This document shows positions 26,699-35,235 of a stretch of 64,000 bases of DNA, piece after piece (the stretch's first letter is position 1; every line of letters begins with the position of its first letter). The notes under the pieces were generated by a model. It worked only from the letters and a program-made list of their open reading frames with translations, made no database searches and was not told where the DNA came from. The stretch comes from Gammaproteobacteria bacterium (GTDB lineage Bacteria > Pseudomonadota > Gammaproteobacteria > Pseudomonadales > Azotimanducaceae), in contig JAPOXV010000018.1 of the NCBI GenBank assembly GCA_026706935.1, forward strand, positions 248,001 through 312,000, read 5' to 3'. The position numbers and the translations under genes were made by a program.

Positions 26699-28162
26699 AT
26701 GCTCTTACCTATTCAACCGCTAAAGACGAAAGACCTACCAGAACGAACTAGACCTATTCTGGTCATGCTTGGACCCGGCATCGTAATGGCAGGTCTCGCC
26801 ATCGGGTCGGGCGAGTTAATCATGTGGCCTTGGATCACGTCGGTGGTCGGCGCTCAACTGCTCTGGGCAGCCGCGATCGGCATCTTCCTACAGCTCTGGG
26901 TCAACATCGAGATCGGTCGATGGTCCATTGTGACCGGGGAAAGCCCGTTTACTGGGATGGCGCGCGTTATCAAACTCATGGTATTCCTGTTCGTATTCGT
27001 CATCTTTGTTGGTAAATTTCTGCCAGGATGGGCGCGTGAAACAGGCATCGCGCTACGGGATCTGATTTTTGGACCCAATCACGACAGTCCGCCGTGGATG
27101 TGGACAGCCATCATCTTCGCGATCGTGGCTGCCATTCTGTTTGGACCTAAAGTGATCTACACCGCGGTTGAACGATGCATCATGGGATTAATCGTCGTGA
27201 TCATCGTAGGCCTGATCTATGTTGTATGGGAGATCGGTTCCGTCGAGATTTTCGTCGCAATGTGGCATGGCGTGATCGGCATCTTCAACTTTCCAGATTT
27301 TCCTGTCGATGTGCTTGCTGACGACGGTTCGGTTCGAGACCAATTAACTTTCAATCGATTCTTTGGCGCAGTGGTGTTCGCGGGAGCAGGGGGACTAGGG
27401 AACCTTTACTACGCGTATTACCTGAGAGAGAAAAACATCGGAATGGGTGCTCGGATGCCGTCGTTGATGAGTCCCGCACGTAAGCACGAAGTTAAAGAAA
27501 TGGACACGGGATATCTCTATCCCGAAACGGAAGAGAACCGCAGACGATTTAAAGATTGGTTCCGCTACGTCGTTGTCGATCAGACGTTTACCTTTTGGCT
27601 TCTTGGCACTTTCACGATGTTTCTGTTCATTTTTGGTGCACTTGCCGTTTTGCATCCAATCGGGTTGGTTCCGGACCGCGCGAGTCTAGTGTGGGATCTA
27701 GCATCGATACTCGAACAGAGTATGGGGACGTTTGGTCGATACGTGTTTCTGATCGTAGGTATGGCCGCGTTGTTCAGTACACAGTTGGGTGGGGTAGACG
27801 GCGGTAGCCGGATCTTCTCTGATCTGCTCCACACGAACTTTAAGTTCGGTCGCTGGCTGAAGCTTGAACAGTGGTACGTTGTTCTAGTCGGAACTACGAT
27901 GGTCATAGGCGTCTTTAGCGTCTGGTTCTTTGGGAAGTACGATATCGCGGGGTTGGACTTTCTATTTATTGCCGCACTGATGAGTGGGTTCGTGATGGCG
28001 GTTTATGTACCAATGATTCTCTATCTGAACCTCACCCGACTACCTAAATCAGCTCGACCGGGTTGGATCAATATCTTGTTCATGGTGCTTGCTTCCGCTA
28101 TGTATATCTCGTTCGCCGGATTTACGATATATAGCAAGGTAGTCGAGGTGATCGTGATTTAG
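26699..28162 (+). CDS. Nramp-fold membrane transporter lacking the canonical metal motifs
   Basis: A 487-residue polytopic protein with about eleven hydrophobic helices. The first is MLGPGIVMAGLAIGSGELIM, the position where Nramp proteins have DPGN; here the aspartate and asparagine metal ligands are missing (AIGSGE). Helix 6 has VVFAGAGGLGNLYYAYYL in place of the MPH-containing motif, so manganese or iron transport cannot be assumed. A long cytoplasmic loop (about residues 250-300, charged) separates two halves. I prefer the ATG at 26699, since the 54 codons before it back to a GTG have no hydrophobic or family signal. Related proteins are annotated as Nramp-like with unknown cargo. Confidence 0.8.
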   Translation: MLLPIQPLKTKDLPERTRPILVMLGPGIVMAGLAIGSGELIMWPWITSVVGAQLLWAAAIGIFLQLWVNIEIGRWSIVTGESPFTGMARVIKLMVFLFVFVIFVGKFLPGWARETGIALRDLIFGPNHDSPPWMWTAIIFAIVAAILFGPKVIYTAVERCIMGLIVVIIVGLIYVVWEIGSVEIFVAMWHGVIGIFNFPDFPVDVLADDGSVRDQLTFNRFFGAVVFAGAGGLGNLYYAYYLREKNIGMGARMPSLMSPARKHEVKEMDTGYLYPETEENRRRFKDWFRYVVVDQTFTFWLLGTFTMFLFIFGALAVLHPIGLVPDRASLVWDLASILEQSMGTFGRYVFLIVGMAALFSTQLGGVDGGSRIFSDLLHTNFKFGRWLKLEQWYVVLVGTTMVIGVFSVWFFGKYDIAGLDFLFIAALMSGFVMAVYVPMILYLNLTRLPKSARPGWINILFMVLASAMYISFAGFTIYSKVVEVIVI

Positions 28163-28421
28163 TTGTGCGAACTCGCGCTGAAGGTCCGATAGACACGGCG
28201 AGATCTACTAACTGCAGTCAGTCGCAAGGAACGATTACGATCATATTTTATGTTAAATATCAATAAGATAGATGAGATTTTTAGTGCTTTCTCTGGTCGT
28301 GTTAGCGATGAAGTCGCGGGTGGGCTGAGACGCTAACATTGATGCAAATCAAGATTCGCGAAAGTAACTACCGTTGACTATCAATCCGCTGGGTTTTGCG
28401 AATCGCATTAGCACTCAACGT

Positions 28422-30002
28422 TCATCGCGACCGCCACCCGACATCAACCGTCGCGAGCGGAATCGCAGATGTATCCGCATTTTCTCGATAGTAACGGGTG
28501 AAGCGCACAGTCTCGAGACTCTCATACGGTGATAGGTTCTCGGCCCATCGGAAGCCAATGGTCTGAAACATCAGCCGCACCGATATGGTGGCGGCATCGA
28601 TATCGGGCTTGAGCGGAACTACGTACCGAACAGTATCGCCGCCACCGCTAAAGTCGTCGTCTGCGATAGCGCGACCTCGAACCGCCGTTTCGGGAGCCGT
28701 ATTGGCTTTGTCGAAACCTCTTGGCAGTAATCGATTGTCCTTCACGTAACGTACAGCACGCAGCAACCCAGTTGTTACGCGACCTTCTGCGTCGACGATG
28801 ATAGGTTCGTAGATTTGAACTTGGTCAGACGCGGTGATCTCTTCGTAATGAGGTTCGTAGCGGCTGTCGTCCCAGTCGTTGTCATTTCCAACAATCGATC
28901 CGTCCGGACTCAAGGCTCCCGATTCGAAGAAACTAGCGCCGTTAGCGTCGCTAACGGCGACGTGAAGCCATGCGCGCCGAGAGGGGTATGCGGTTGGTAA
29001 TTTGTGACCCGCGAGGTTACTGATGCTTACATCGAATACGAGACATTCAGAATTCTGATGGATTCGGGACACTGCTAGTTCGGCGGTCTGCGTCTGAAGA
29101 TGCTCCTGAGTTGCGTCCGCCGCGCGTTTTAAATCCTCGGTTGGCGCGGTAACTCCGAGTTCATCGCGGTAGAGGGTAAGGAGTCTTAGCATAAACGCAT
29201 TACCGCCGCGGAACTGGTGCGTTGAAAGACCTTCGCGAGCCTCGCCAAGAACTGACGCGATCGGAGACGGTGGTACGACTGGCATGTGGCAGCTCTGACA
29301 GCTCTTATCTGGACTGTATACGCTTTGCTGCCATTCGAGGTAGGGCACTTGCTCGGGGAATGGTTCGGTCATACCGTGTTCGTCAACGGGACGCGTGAAT
29401 AGTGTGTGACAGGTCGCGCACAATTCGGAGGACTGAACATGCGTGCTCTGCGTTGGAATAACGCCAGACGCCGAGTGCATGACGCGACTTAGACCAGCTT
29501 CAATCTCATACGGGCCGAATGCGCGTGGCGAACCGTCGACGCCAGGATCGATCCGGAAACCGCCATCGAAACTTTTACGTTCCCCAAGCCCGTCGTGCGC
29601 GATGCCGTGACACACGACACAATTCACCCCATCCATCGCAACGTCTGCACTCGGTGCGTCCACAGCTAAGTGATCGAATACACGACCGAGTTCCCCCGCG
29701 ACGTGTGCCTTTGCCCGAGCGGCTGGCATGTGACACGTGGCGCAAGTGTCCTCAATCTCAGCGCTGAGCGCAGGATGATCGATAGTCTCGCGGCGGACCG
29801 AAGCTTGCCAGTAGGGATCGCGTGCAGAATGTGCCATCATAGTCGCGCGCCAGTCATGTCCGATTGATACAACACGACCCTCGTCGTCGACCATGTTGCT
29901 GTGGCACGCAATGCAATGATCGGCAGTCGGCAGATCGGGGAACTCTTCGGATGCTAGATGGCCTGCGCAGAGAACCAGCGCAAACAAGAACGTTAGACGC
30001 AC
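28422..30002 (-). CDS. Secreted pentaheme cytochrome c
   Basis: About 526 residues with a signal peptide (RLTFLFALVLCAGHLA) and five CXXCH heme sites: CIACH, CATCH, CVVCH, CATCH and CQSCH, all in the first half. The second half is a beta-rich domain (LAVSRIHQNSECLVFDVSIS, then RAWLHVAVSD) without hemes, and includes LAGHKLPTAYPSRRAWL, often seen in large multiheme proteins. The GTG at 30002 is chosen because it starts a clean signal peptide and follows the stop of the upstream gene by one base; ATGs at 30020 or 30035 would add residues before it. It probably acts in the periplasm or at the surface, as an electron carrier or oxidoreductase. The second gene of a two-gene operon with a cytochrome/beta-barrel fusion. 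Confidence 0.88.
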   Translation of the reverse strand: MRLTFLFALVLCAGHLASEEFPDLPTADHCIACHSNMVDDEGRVVSIGHDWRATMMAHSARDPYWQASVRRETIDHPALSAEIEDTCATCHMPAARAKAHVAGELGRVFDHLAVDAPSADVAMDGVNCVVCHGIAHDGLGERKSFDGGFRIDPGVDGSPRAFGPYEIEAGLSRVMHSASGVIPTQSTHVQSSELCATCHTLFTRPVDEHGMTEPFPEQVPYLEWQQSVYSPDKSCQSCHMPVVPPSPIASVLGEAREGLSTHQFRGGNAFMLRLLTLYRDELGVTAPTEDLKRAADATQEHLQTQTAELAVSRIHQNSECLVFDVSISNLAGHKLPTAYPSRRAWLHVAVSDANGASFFESGALSPDGSIVGNDNDWDDSRYEPHYEEITASDQVQIYEPIIVDAEGRVTTGLLRAVRYVKDNRLLPRGFDKANTAPETAVRGRAIADDDFSGGGDTVRYVVPLKPDIDAATISVRLMFQTIGFRWAENLSPYESLETVRFTRYYRENADTSAIPLATVDVGWRSR

Positions 30003-30003
30003 G

Positions 30004-31098
30004 TCAACGACCCCAGCCATCAAATAGGCCACCATCGAACCAGTCCCAGAGTACGTAGAACACGAGCTGGGGGTCGCGAGCGCCGTCATCGGGGAAGCGG
30101 AGTCCGAGATTAAGCAGGACGTGTTGCCTCTTGTTAAGGCTGACTTGAACCTGAGGAATGATGTCGAGTCGTGTGTCGGCGTTGCTGCCCAACTGACGAG
30201 TGGCAAGAATTTCGAGCATGGGTGACCACGCGCGACCGAATGTATCGCGAGTCCATGTCTTACCGGCAGCGAATCGGAGTCCTACCTCATCGTCACGAAC
30301 ACCTTGCAGACCGACCTCCGCGAGAGCCTGAACCTGGATAAAGGCGTCGCTTGGTAGCAGTCGACCGTATGCGACATACGATTCAAAAATAGTCTCGTCA
30401 TCGATATCCTCTATTCCTTCATCCGTTGGCAGAACGAACTCGAATCCGGCAGCGACGATCGATCCCTCGTCAAGGTGGTGATACATGGTGTGCTTGTAAC
30501 CTAGCTTGACGTTACCTAATCCGAACGAATCTCTTCCACCAGAAGGAAGCGACTTGCTGTAATGTAGAGGAACAGCGACTTCGACCATGCCACGCGGTCC
30601 GATGCGCTTCTCATACAGAAGTTCGAGCTCCGTTGTATCAGAAGTCGTATCGTAAGCCATCGTTACCACGGCTTCATCTTCGGGAAACGCCTTCTCGGTA
30701 AACACTGGGCGAGGAAGATTGAACTCTCCCGGTGGCCATGCGTGATTCGTGCAGAATGAGCGGACGTGGGACAAGATCGCCTCGACGTGGTCAGCTTCCA
30801 GTGCGTCGCCGAACGCCGGCATCATGCGATCAAAGGCGCGAATAGGGCCGCCTTCGTGAACCACGGCGAACCAATCAGCGTCGGGTTCACGCGACGCGAA
30901 TGCACAGTCCGTAAAGTCCGGAAGCGGTATTTCGAAGCCTACAGCTGAAGTGTCGCGACCTCGTCCATCCGTCCCGTGGCATGCGGCGCACGCTTTTTCG
31001 TAGAGATCTGCCCCGTCCGTATCGTCGATCGCGGCGGGAAGAGCGAGAGCGACGAATATCACCAGCAGCGCAAGTAGTCGTAGGTAACTGCTGGGCAT
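30004..31098 (-). CDS. Cytochrome c fused to a beta-barrel-like domain
   Basis: About 364 residues from the ATG at 31098, which opens a signal peptide (YLRLLALLVIFVALALPAA). A short class I cytochrome c follows: heme site CAACH in LYEKACAACHGTDGRGRD and the candidate axial methionine in RMMPAFGDALEADHVEAIL. From about residue 145 the protein changes to alternating short strands (LELLYEKRIGPRGMVEVAVP, GLGNVKLGYKHTMYH, IVAAGFEFVLPTDE, FESYVAYGRLL, QVQVSLNKRQHVLLNLGLRF) resembling an outer-membrane porin-type barrel, ending in aromatic-rich VFYVLWDWFDGG. Earlier in-frame residues back to 31185 lack a signal and are less likely. With the pentaheme neighbour it may move electrons across or at the outer membrane. 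Confidence 0.8.
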   Translation of the reverse strand: MPSSYLRLLALLVIFVALALPAAIDDTDGADLYEKACAACHGTDGRGRDTSAVGFEIPLPDFTDCAFASREPDADWFAVVHEGGPIRAFDRMMPAFGDALEADHVEAILSHVRSFCTNHAWPPGEFNLPRPVFTEKAFPEDEAVVTMAYDTTSDTTELELLYEKRIGPRGMVEVAVPLHYSKSLPSGGRDSFGLGNVKLGYKHTMYHHLDEGSIVAAGFEFVLPTDEGIEDIDDETIFESYVAYGRLLPSDAFIQVQALAEVGLQGVRDDEVGLRFAAGKTWTRDTFGRAWSPMLEILATRQLGSNADTRLDIIPQVQVSLNKRQHVLLNLGLRFPDDGARDPQLVFYVLWDWFDGGLFDGWGR

Positions 31099-31278
31099 GT
31101 GGGTCGCAGTGGCTGCCAGATCAGATTCGACGGACGAGAGATGCGATTCTACGGTTCGTAGTGAGAAGTCGTGCTTCAGATCCACAGTCTAAATGTTGAG
31201 GCCAATGGGAACTCGATAGTAATTTGATGTACGTTTCGGTTGAACGCCATTTCATTCAAACGTACGTGCCGTTCAATA

Positions 31279-31292
31279 GGTTCATATGAACC
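31279..31292. promoter_or_regulatory. 14-bp perfect palindrome
   Basis: GGTTCATATGAACC is a perfect palindrome in the divergent region between the cytochrome operon (left) and the zinc-limitation operon (right). It lies about 180 bases from the cytochrome start and 155 from the COG0523 start. It may be an operator for an unidentified dimeric regulator. No function is known. Confidence 0.4.
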
Positions 31293-31373
31293 AAAGGTCG
31301 CAGATTACAAGCAAGTACGTCGTTCGAGACCGTCTGGAATACCAGTGAAGTAGGAATCGGGAGCAATTCTGTG

Positions 31374-31402
31374 TTGACGAATATGAGTAACGCCAATCTT
31401 AT
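31374..31402 (+). promoter_or_regulatory. Candidate sigma-70 promoter of the COG0523-DUF1826 operon
   Basis: TTGACG (31374-31379) is a near-consensus -35; 17 bases later TCTTAT (31397-31402) is a weak -10. The predicted start of transcription, about 31409, lies just before the Zur-like box at 31415-31429, a layout in which a bound repressor would block initiation or early elongation. Prediction by eye. Confidence 0.5.
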
Positions 31403-31414
31403 ATTTATTAGATA

Positions 31415-31429
31415 TGTTATAACATAACA
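31415..31429. promoter_or_regulatory. Zur-like operator
   Basis: TGTTATaacATAACA is an inverted repeat of six-base arms around three bases, close to the gammaproteobacterial Zur box core (GTTATANNATAAC type). It ends 17 bases before the ATG of a COG0523 GTPase, a class of gene commonly repressed by Zur when zinc is ample. No zur gene lies in the window. Confidence 0.7.
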
Positions 31430-31446
31430 GTTAACTTGAGGTAGGC

Positions 31447-32664
31447 ATGGGATCACTCCTTCCAGTAACGGTATTGTCAGGGTTTCTCGGCGCCGGTAAA
31501 TCGACAATCATGAATCACGTTCTCAACAACCGTGAAGGTATGCGCGTCGCGGTTATCGTGAACGACATGGGCGAGGTCAATATCGACGCTGATCTGATCC
31601 GAGAAGATATGTCCCTCCAGCAAGTTGACGAAAAGCTAGTTGAGATGACTAACGGATGCATCTGCTGCACACTTCGCGAGGATCTGCTCATCGAAGTCGC
31701 GCGACTAGCAGATGAGCAACGGTTCGATTATCTGCTTATTGAATCAACGGGCGTCTCTGAGCCATTGCCAGTAGCGGAGACATTCACCTTTGAGGATGAA
31801 CTAGGTCGATCACTGTCCTCGGTCGCAAAGCTCGACACTATGGTCACAGTCGTTGACGCGTACAACTTCCCGCGACTAATGATGGATGCTGAAAGCCTCA
31901 AAGACAAAAACATGGCGGTCGGGGAGGACGACGAACGCAATATCGCCGATCTACTCATCGATCAGGTTGAGTTCAGCAATGTCATTGTCGTAACAAAAAC
32001 TGATTTGCTCGATCAGGATCAAACTGACCAGCTGCTCGCCACACTCCATCGTCTGAATCCTGGTGCTGAAGTACTCGTCGCAGACCATGGAAAAATCGAA
32101 CCAGCTTCTATTCTCGGTACCAGCAAATTCGATATGGTGGAGGCTGAAAACGCACCTGGTTGGCTAGTAGAACTTCGCGGCGAACACGTGCCGGAAACCG
32201 AGGAATACGGTATCGGCAGCTTTGTCTACCGCGCGCGAAAACCGTTTCACCCTCAAAGACTCTACAACTTTCTCGTCTCGGGATGGCAATATGGAAACCT
32301 TGTGCGGTCTAAGGGTTACTTCTGGCTGGCTTCAAGATTCGATCAAGCGGGTTCGTGGTCTCAAGCTGGCGGCATCATGAATCACGGTTTCGCAGGTTTG
32401 TTTTGGTCGGCGGTGTCAAAGGATCAGTGGCCGGATCACGGAGAACACAGAGCGGCGATCGAGAGTAAATGTGAACCACCGTATGGCGACCGACGACAAG
32501 AAATCGTCTTTATCGGACAAGAACTAGAACAAGAACGAGCAAAACGAGCATTAGATGCGTGCCTTCTCAATGAGAGAGAACTTGCTGCGGGTCCACTTGC
32601 TTGGAAAGAGTTCCCCGACCCCTTTCCACACTGGGTCAGCGAAGTCGAGGAGGCAAGCATCTAA
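31447..32664 (+). CDS. COG0523 (CobW/ZigA-type) GTPase, likely zinc metallochaperone
   Basis: A 405-residue SIMIBI-class GTPase. Markers: P-loop GFLGAGKST (residues 12-20), the metal-binding CxCC motif at C71-C73-C74 (MTNGCICCTLREDL), ESTGVSEPLPVAETF, the guanine-specificity motif TKTD, and a C-terminal CobW_C domain (GSFVYRARKPFHPQRLYNFL...SKGYFWLASR). In zinc-limited cells, relatives such as ZigA or ZagA help deliver zinc to client enzymes. A Zur-like box sits just upstream, supporting that role over cobalamin synthesis. GAGG lies 5 bases before the ATG. The next gene, DUF1826, overlaps its stop codon, so the two are co-translated. Confidence 0.92.
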   Translation: MGSLLPVTVLSGFLGAGKSTIMNHVLNNREGMRVAVIVNDMGEVNIDADLIREDMSLQQVDEKLVEMTNGCICCTLREDLLIEVARLADEQRFDYLLIESTGVSEPLPVAETFTFEDELGRSLSSVAKLDTMVTVVDAYNFPRLMMDAESLKDKNMAVGEDDERNIADLLIDQVEFSNVIVVTKTDLLDQDQTDQLLATLHRLNPGAEVLVADHGKIEPASILGTSKFDMVEAENAPGWLVELRGEHVPETEEYGIGSFVYRARKPFHPQRLYNFLVSGWQYGNLVRSKGYFWLASRFDQAGSWSQAGGIMNHGFAGLFWSAVSKDQWPDHGEHRAAIESKCEPPYGDRRQEIVFIGQELEQERAKRALDACLLNERELAAGPLAWKEFPDPFPHWVSEVEEASI

Positions 32665-33290
32665 TGCGACAGGTCCTCAGCGATCAATTGAGCGATTTCG
32701 CAGCGATCTACGACGAGAATGTTGAAATCGTCAGCGTAAAGCGCGACCAAGCCAACGCTTGTGAAGTCTTATCAGAACGGTTGATCAAGTCGCGACAGGT
32801 TCCGGAGTTGCGATGGATTCAACCGGTAGATGATCCTGACGCCTCAGCCCGTGCTTTACCAACGAGAATCGATTGCGACGTTCGTTCTGCGCTTCTCGCA
32901 CAAATCACTGAGGCTAGTGAATTGATTGGCGAACTTATCGAGTGTGATCGAGTCGGAATTCGCCTTGAGACGCTCAACGCGCCGATGTGTCCACGCTTCC
33001 ACGTGGACCATATCCCGTGCCGTATGTTGATTACGCTAAGCGGAGTGGGAACGGAGTGGATTCCGAATCCTGATGTTGATTGGGGAGTATTCGACGACCT
33101 CAATGCTACTGAGCTCCCCGTCCAAACGCATGGACAGATCCAACGATTGAATACCGGCGATTGGTCGTTGTTAAAGGGCGGTGGCTGGCAGGAACGCTTT
33201 CGAGGGGTAGTCCACCGGTCTCCTCACGACGTAGGTGAGCGATTGCTCCTAGCGCTAGATCCTGTCGTTGAACCGTCTGACTTCAATTAG
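32664..33290 (+). CDS. DUF1826 protein of zinc-limitation operon
   Basis: A 208-residue protein of the DUF1826 family. The core carries CPRFHVDHIPCRMLITLSG followed by GTEWI, and later GDWSLLKGGGWQERFRGVVHRSP; the His-x-Asp and the later histidine look like a possible metal site, but no enzyme activity is established. The ATG at 32664 overlaps the preceding TAA (TAATG), so the frame upstream to 32601 is not used. DUF1826 genes commonly sit beside COG0523 GTPases in Zur regulons of pseudomonads, which agrees with the Zur-like box here. A job in zinc allocation is inference. Confidence 0.85.
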   Translation: MRQVLSDQLSDFAAIYDENVEIVSVKRDQANACEVLSERLIKSRQVPELRWIQPVDDPDASARALPTRIDCDVRSALLAQITEASELIGELIECDRVGIRLETLNAPMCPRFHVDHIPCRMLITLSGVGTEWIPNPDVDWGVFDDLNATELPVQTHGQIQRLNTGDWSLLKGGGWQERFRGVVHRSPHDVGERLLLALDPVVEPSDFN

Positions 33291-33420
33291 GCTTCGCGAA
33301 TATACGAACGACGTGCAGCTCGCTCTCGTGATAGTAGCCTCTAAGATCGGATGCTTCGCAGCTTAGGCGATCGTAATTAACCATAAAACCCAATAGAATC
33401 AGTATGTTATATCCAATTTA

Positions 33421-33508
33421 TGGCGGAGGGGCAGGGATTCGAACCCTGGGAGGCGCTAACCTCGCTGGTTTTCAAGACCAGTGCTTTCGACCACTCAGCC
33501 ACCCCTCC
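33421..33508 (-). tRNA. tRNA-Ser (anticodon UGA), CCA encoded
   Basis: Read on the minus strand, the gene starts GGAGGGGTGGCTGAGTGGTC at 33508 and ends with CCCCTCC, discriminator G and CCA at 33421. The seven-base acceptor stem pairs fully; the anticodon arm CTGGT-CTTGAAA-ACCAG carries TGA; a long variable arm (CGAGGTTAGCGCCTC region) and the T arm CAGGG-TTCGAAT-CCCTG identify a class II tRNA-Ser. It reads UCA and probably UCG/UCU by wobble. Confidence 0.97.
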
Positions 33509-33525
33509 AGCGGGACGGGATTATA
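33509..33525 (-). promoter_or_regulatory. tRNA-Ser promoter -10 element and GC-rich discriminator
   Basis: On the minus strand a perfect TATAAT (33520-33525) is followed by a GC-rich stretch up to the first base of the tRNA. The -35 is not clear. A GC-rich discriminator is typical of growth-rate- and stringent-controlled stable RNA promoters. Confidence 0.6.
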
Positions 33526-33591
33526 GGAAGCAAATCTCAATTACGGCGCGTCGTTTTGCCTGTCTCGGAAGATTGAAAACCCGGTGAATCG

Positions 33592-35235
33592 TTATTGAGG
33601 TTGTACATCGGGATCAACTAATCGCCTCGCCCATTTGTAGTCAGCTTTACCACTGGGACTTCGAAATACTTCGTCGACGTAGACGAAATCTTTCGGTAGT
33701 TTGTAGCGAGCGATATGCTCTTCGCAAGTTTTGAGGATGTCAGAGGAGTCTGGTTTAACGCCGTCTCGTAGCTGAACAATCGCTACGACTTCGTTACCCC
33801 AGCGTTCGGATTTTCGTGCCGTAACGACCGTATCGAACACGTGGGGATGATGCTTAATCGCTTGTTCAACTTCCTCCGCAAAAATCTTCTCACCACCGGA
33901 ATTAATAGTGACTGAGTCGCGTCCATGGAGCTCTAATGAACCATCCGCTAGTAACCGCACTTTATCTCCTGGGATTGAATAACGCGTGCCATTGACCGTC
34001 GCGAAGGTTCGCTTCGTCTTTTCTTCGTCGCCAAGGTATCCCAGAGGGATGTTTCCGCTTCGCGCCCACCACCCCAATCCTTCATGCCCTGGTTCAAGTT
34101 CAGTGGACATGTCCTCGGATAGCACAGCGTTGTGTTCAGTCAACGTGAATTGACCCGTGCTGACGCCTGATTTTGCACTACTGACATGAGAAGCTTGGCC
34201 GCCCGTTTCCGAGGATCCCGCGGAATCGATGATGTTTAGGTTAGGGAGCAGCGAGATCAGCTCTTCCTTAACCTTCGCTGTCATGATCGCACCACCAGTA
34301 ATGATGTTGCGCAAGGTCGGCAGTTCTCGATGCGCTCGTGCAAGGTGATCCGCGAGCGGTCTTCCGAACGCGTCACCAACAATCAGTAGGTTGGAAACGT
34401 TTTCACGTTCGATGCTATTGATCACATCTTCAGCGTCGAATTTCCGTACATTGTCCTGGATTACGACCGTTCCGCCCGAATTGAGCATTTGTAGCGCGTT
34501 CCAGTGGCCCGCGCCATGCATAAATGGTGGCGCAGGAAGCGAACGTCTATCCATCGGAATTGCCCGTTGGACGAATTCGTCCACACTGGTCAACACGGAC
34601 CCGTTGGTTCGTCGAGCGCCTAAGGCAGCAATCAGTATGTCTTCTTGGCGCCATAAGACGCCTTTCGGCATACCAGTAGTACCACCGGTATACAAAATGT
34701 AAAGGTCGTCTGCGGACAGTTCGACATCGGGTTCTTGTTCGGGTGACACCGCGAGCGCTTTTTCGTAATCAACAGCACCATCAATTAATCCGTCATCTGA
34801 ATCTTGAACTTGTAGAAAGACGGACAAGGTAGGTACTTCGTGTCGGATCGCTTGGACGCGATTGGCCAATGAGCTGTGGAATATCAGTGCTTTCGCTTTT
34901 GCATCGTTGAGAAGATAGATCAGCTCTTCATCAACGTATCGATAGTTAACGTTAAATGCGCACGCACGACCTTTGAATGCGCCGAGCATCCCTTCTAAAT
35001 ACTCGTTGCCGTTGTATAAGTACAGACCGACGTGGTCTTGGCCTGATTCCCACGGTTGGAGTTCGTCCCGAGGTCGATTGAAACCGACATCGTGCTGAAG
35101 AAGGTAGTTGGCAAGTCGGCGAGTGCGCTGTTGCAGTTCGTAGTAGGTGATTCGTCGATCGCGGAAAACGATCGCTTCTCGTAACGGTACAGCGTTAGCA
35201 ACTGCATCGTTGATGGTACCGAGGTTCATGGTCAT
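33592..35235 (-). CDS. Acyl-CoA synthetase (AMP-dependent, FadD-like)
   Basis: A 547-residue ANL-superfamily ligase that activates a carboxylic acid with ATP and CoA. The P-loop-like A3 motif is in ILYTGGTTGMPKGVLWRQED; later motifs are IDSAGSSETGGQ (A5 region), LRLLADGSL-type A7/A8 segment (RYSIPGDKVRLLADGSLELHGRDS) and the C-terminal lysine in SGKADYKWARRL. The N-terminus LGTINDAVANAVPLREAIVF is typical of actinobacterial-like fatty or steroid acyl-CoA synthetases. The start follows the stop of the upstream MFS gene directly (TAGATG), with a strong AAGGAGAG ribosome site inside that gene's end, so the two are coupled. Substrate chain length unknown. Confidence 0.9.
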   Translation of the reverse strand: MTMNLGTINDAVANAVPLREAIVFRDRRITYYELQQRTRRLANYLLQHDVGFNRPRDELQPWESGQDHVGLYLYNGNEYLEGMLGAFKGRACAFNVNYRYVDEELIYLLNDAKAKALIFHSSLANRVQAIRHEVPTLSVFLQVQDSDDGLIDGAVDYEKALAVSPEQEPDVELSADDLYILYTGGTTGMPKGVLWRQEDILIAALGARRTNGSVLTSVDEFVQRAIPMDRRSLPAPPFMHGAGHWNALQMLNSGGTVVIQDNVRKFDAEDVINSIERENVSNLLIVGDAFGRPLADHLARAHRELPTLRNIITGGAIMTAKVKEELISLLPNLNIIDSAGSSETGGQASHVSSAKSGVSTGQFTLTEHNAVLSEDMSTELEPGHEGLGWWARSGNIPLGYLGDEEKTKRTFATVNGTRYSIPGDKVRLLADGSLELHGRDSVTINSGGEKIFAEEVEQAIKHHPHVFDTVVTARKSERWGNEVVAIVQLRDGVKPDSSDILKTCEEHIARYKLPKDFVYVDEVFRSPSGKADYKWARRLVDPDVQPQ

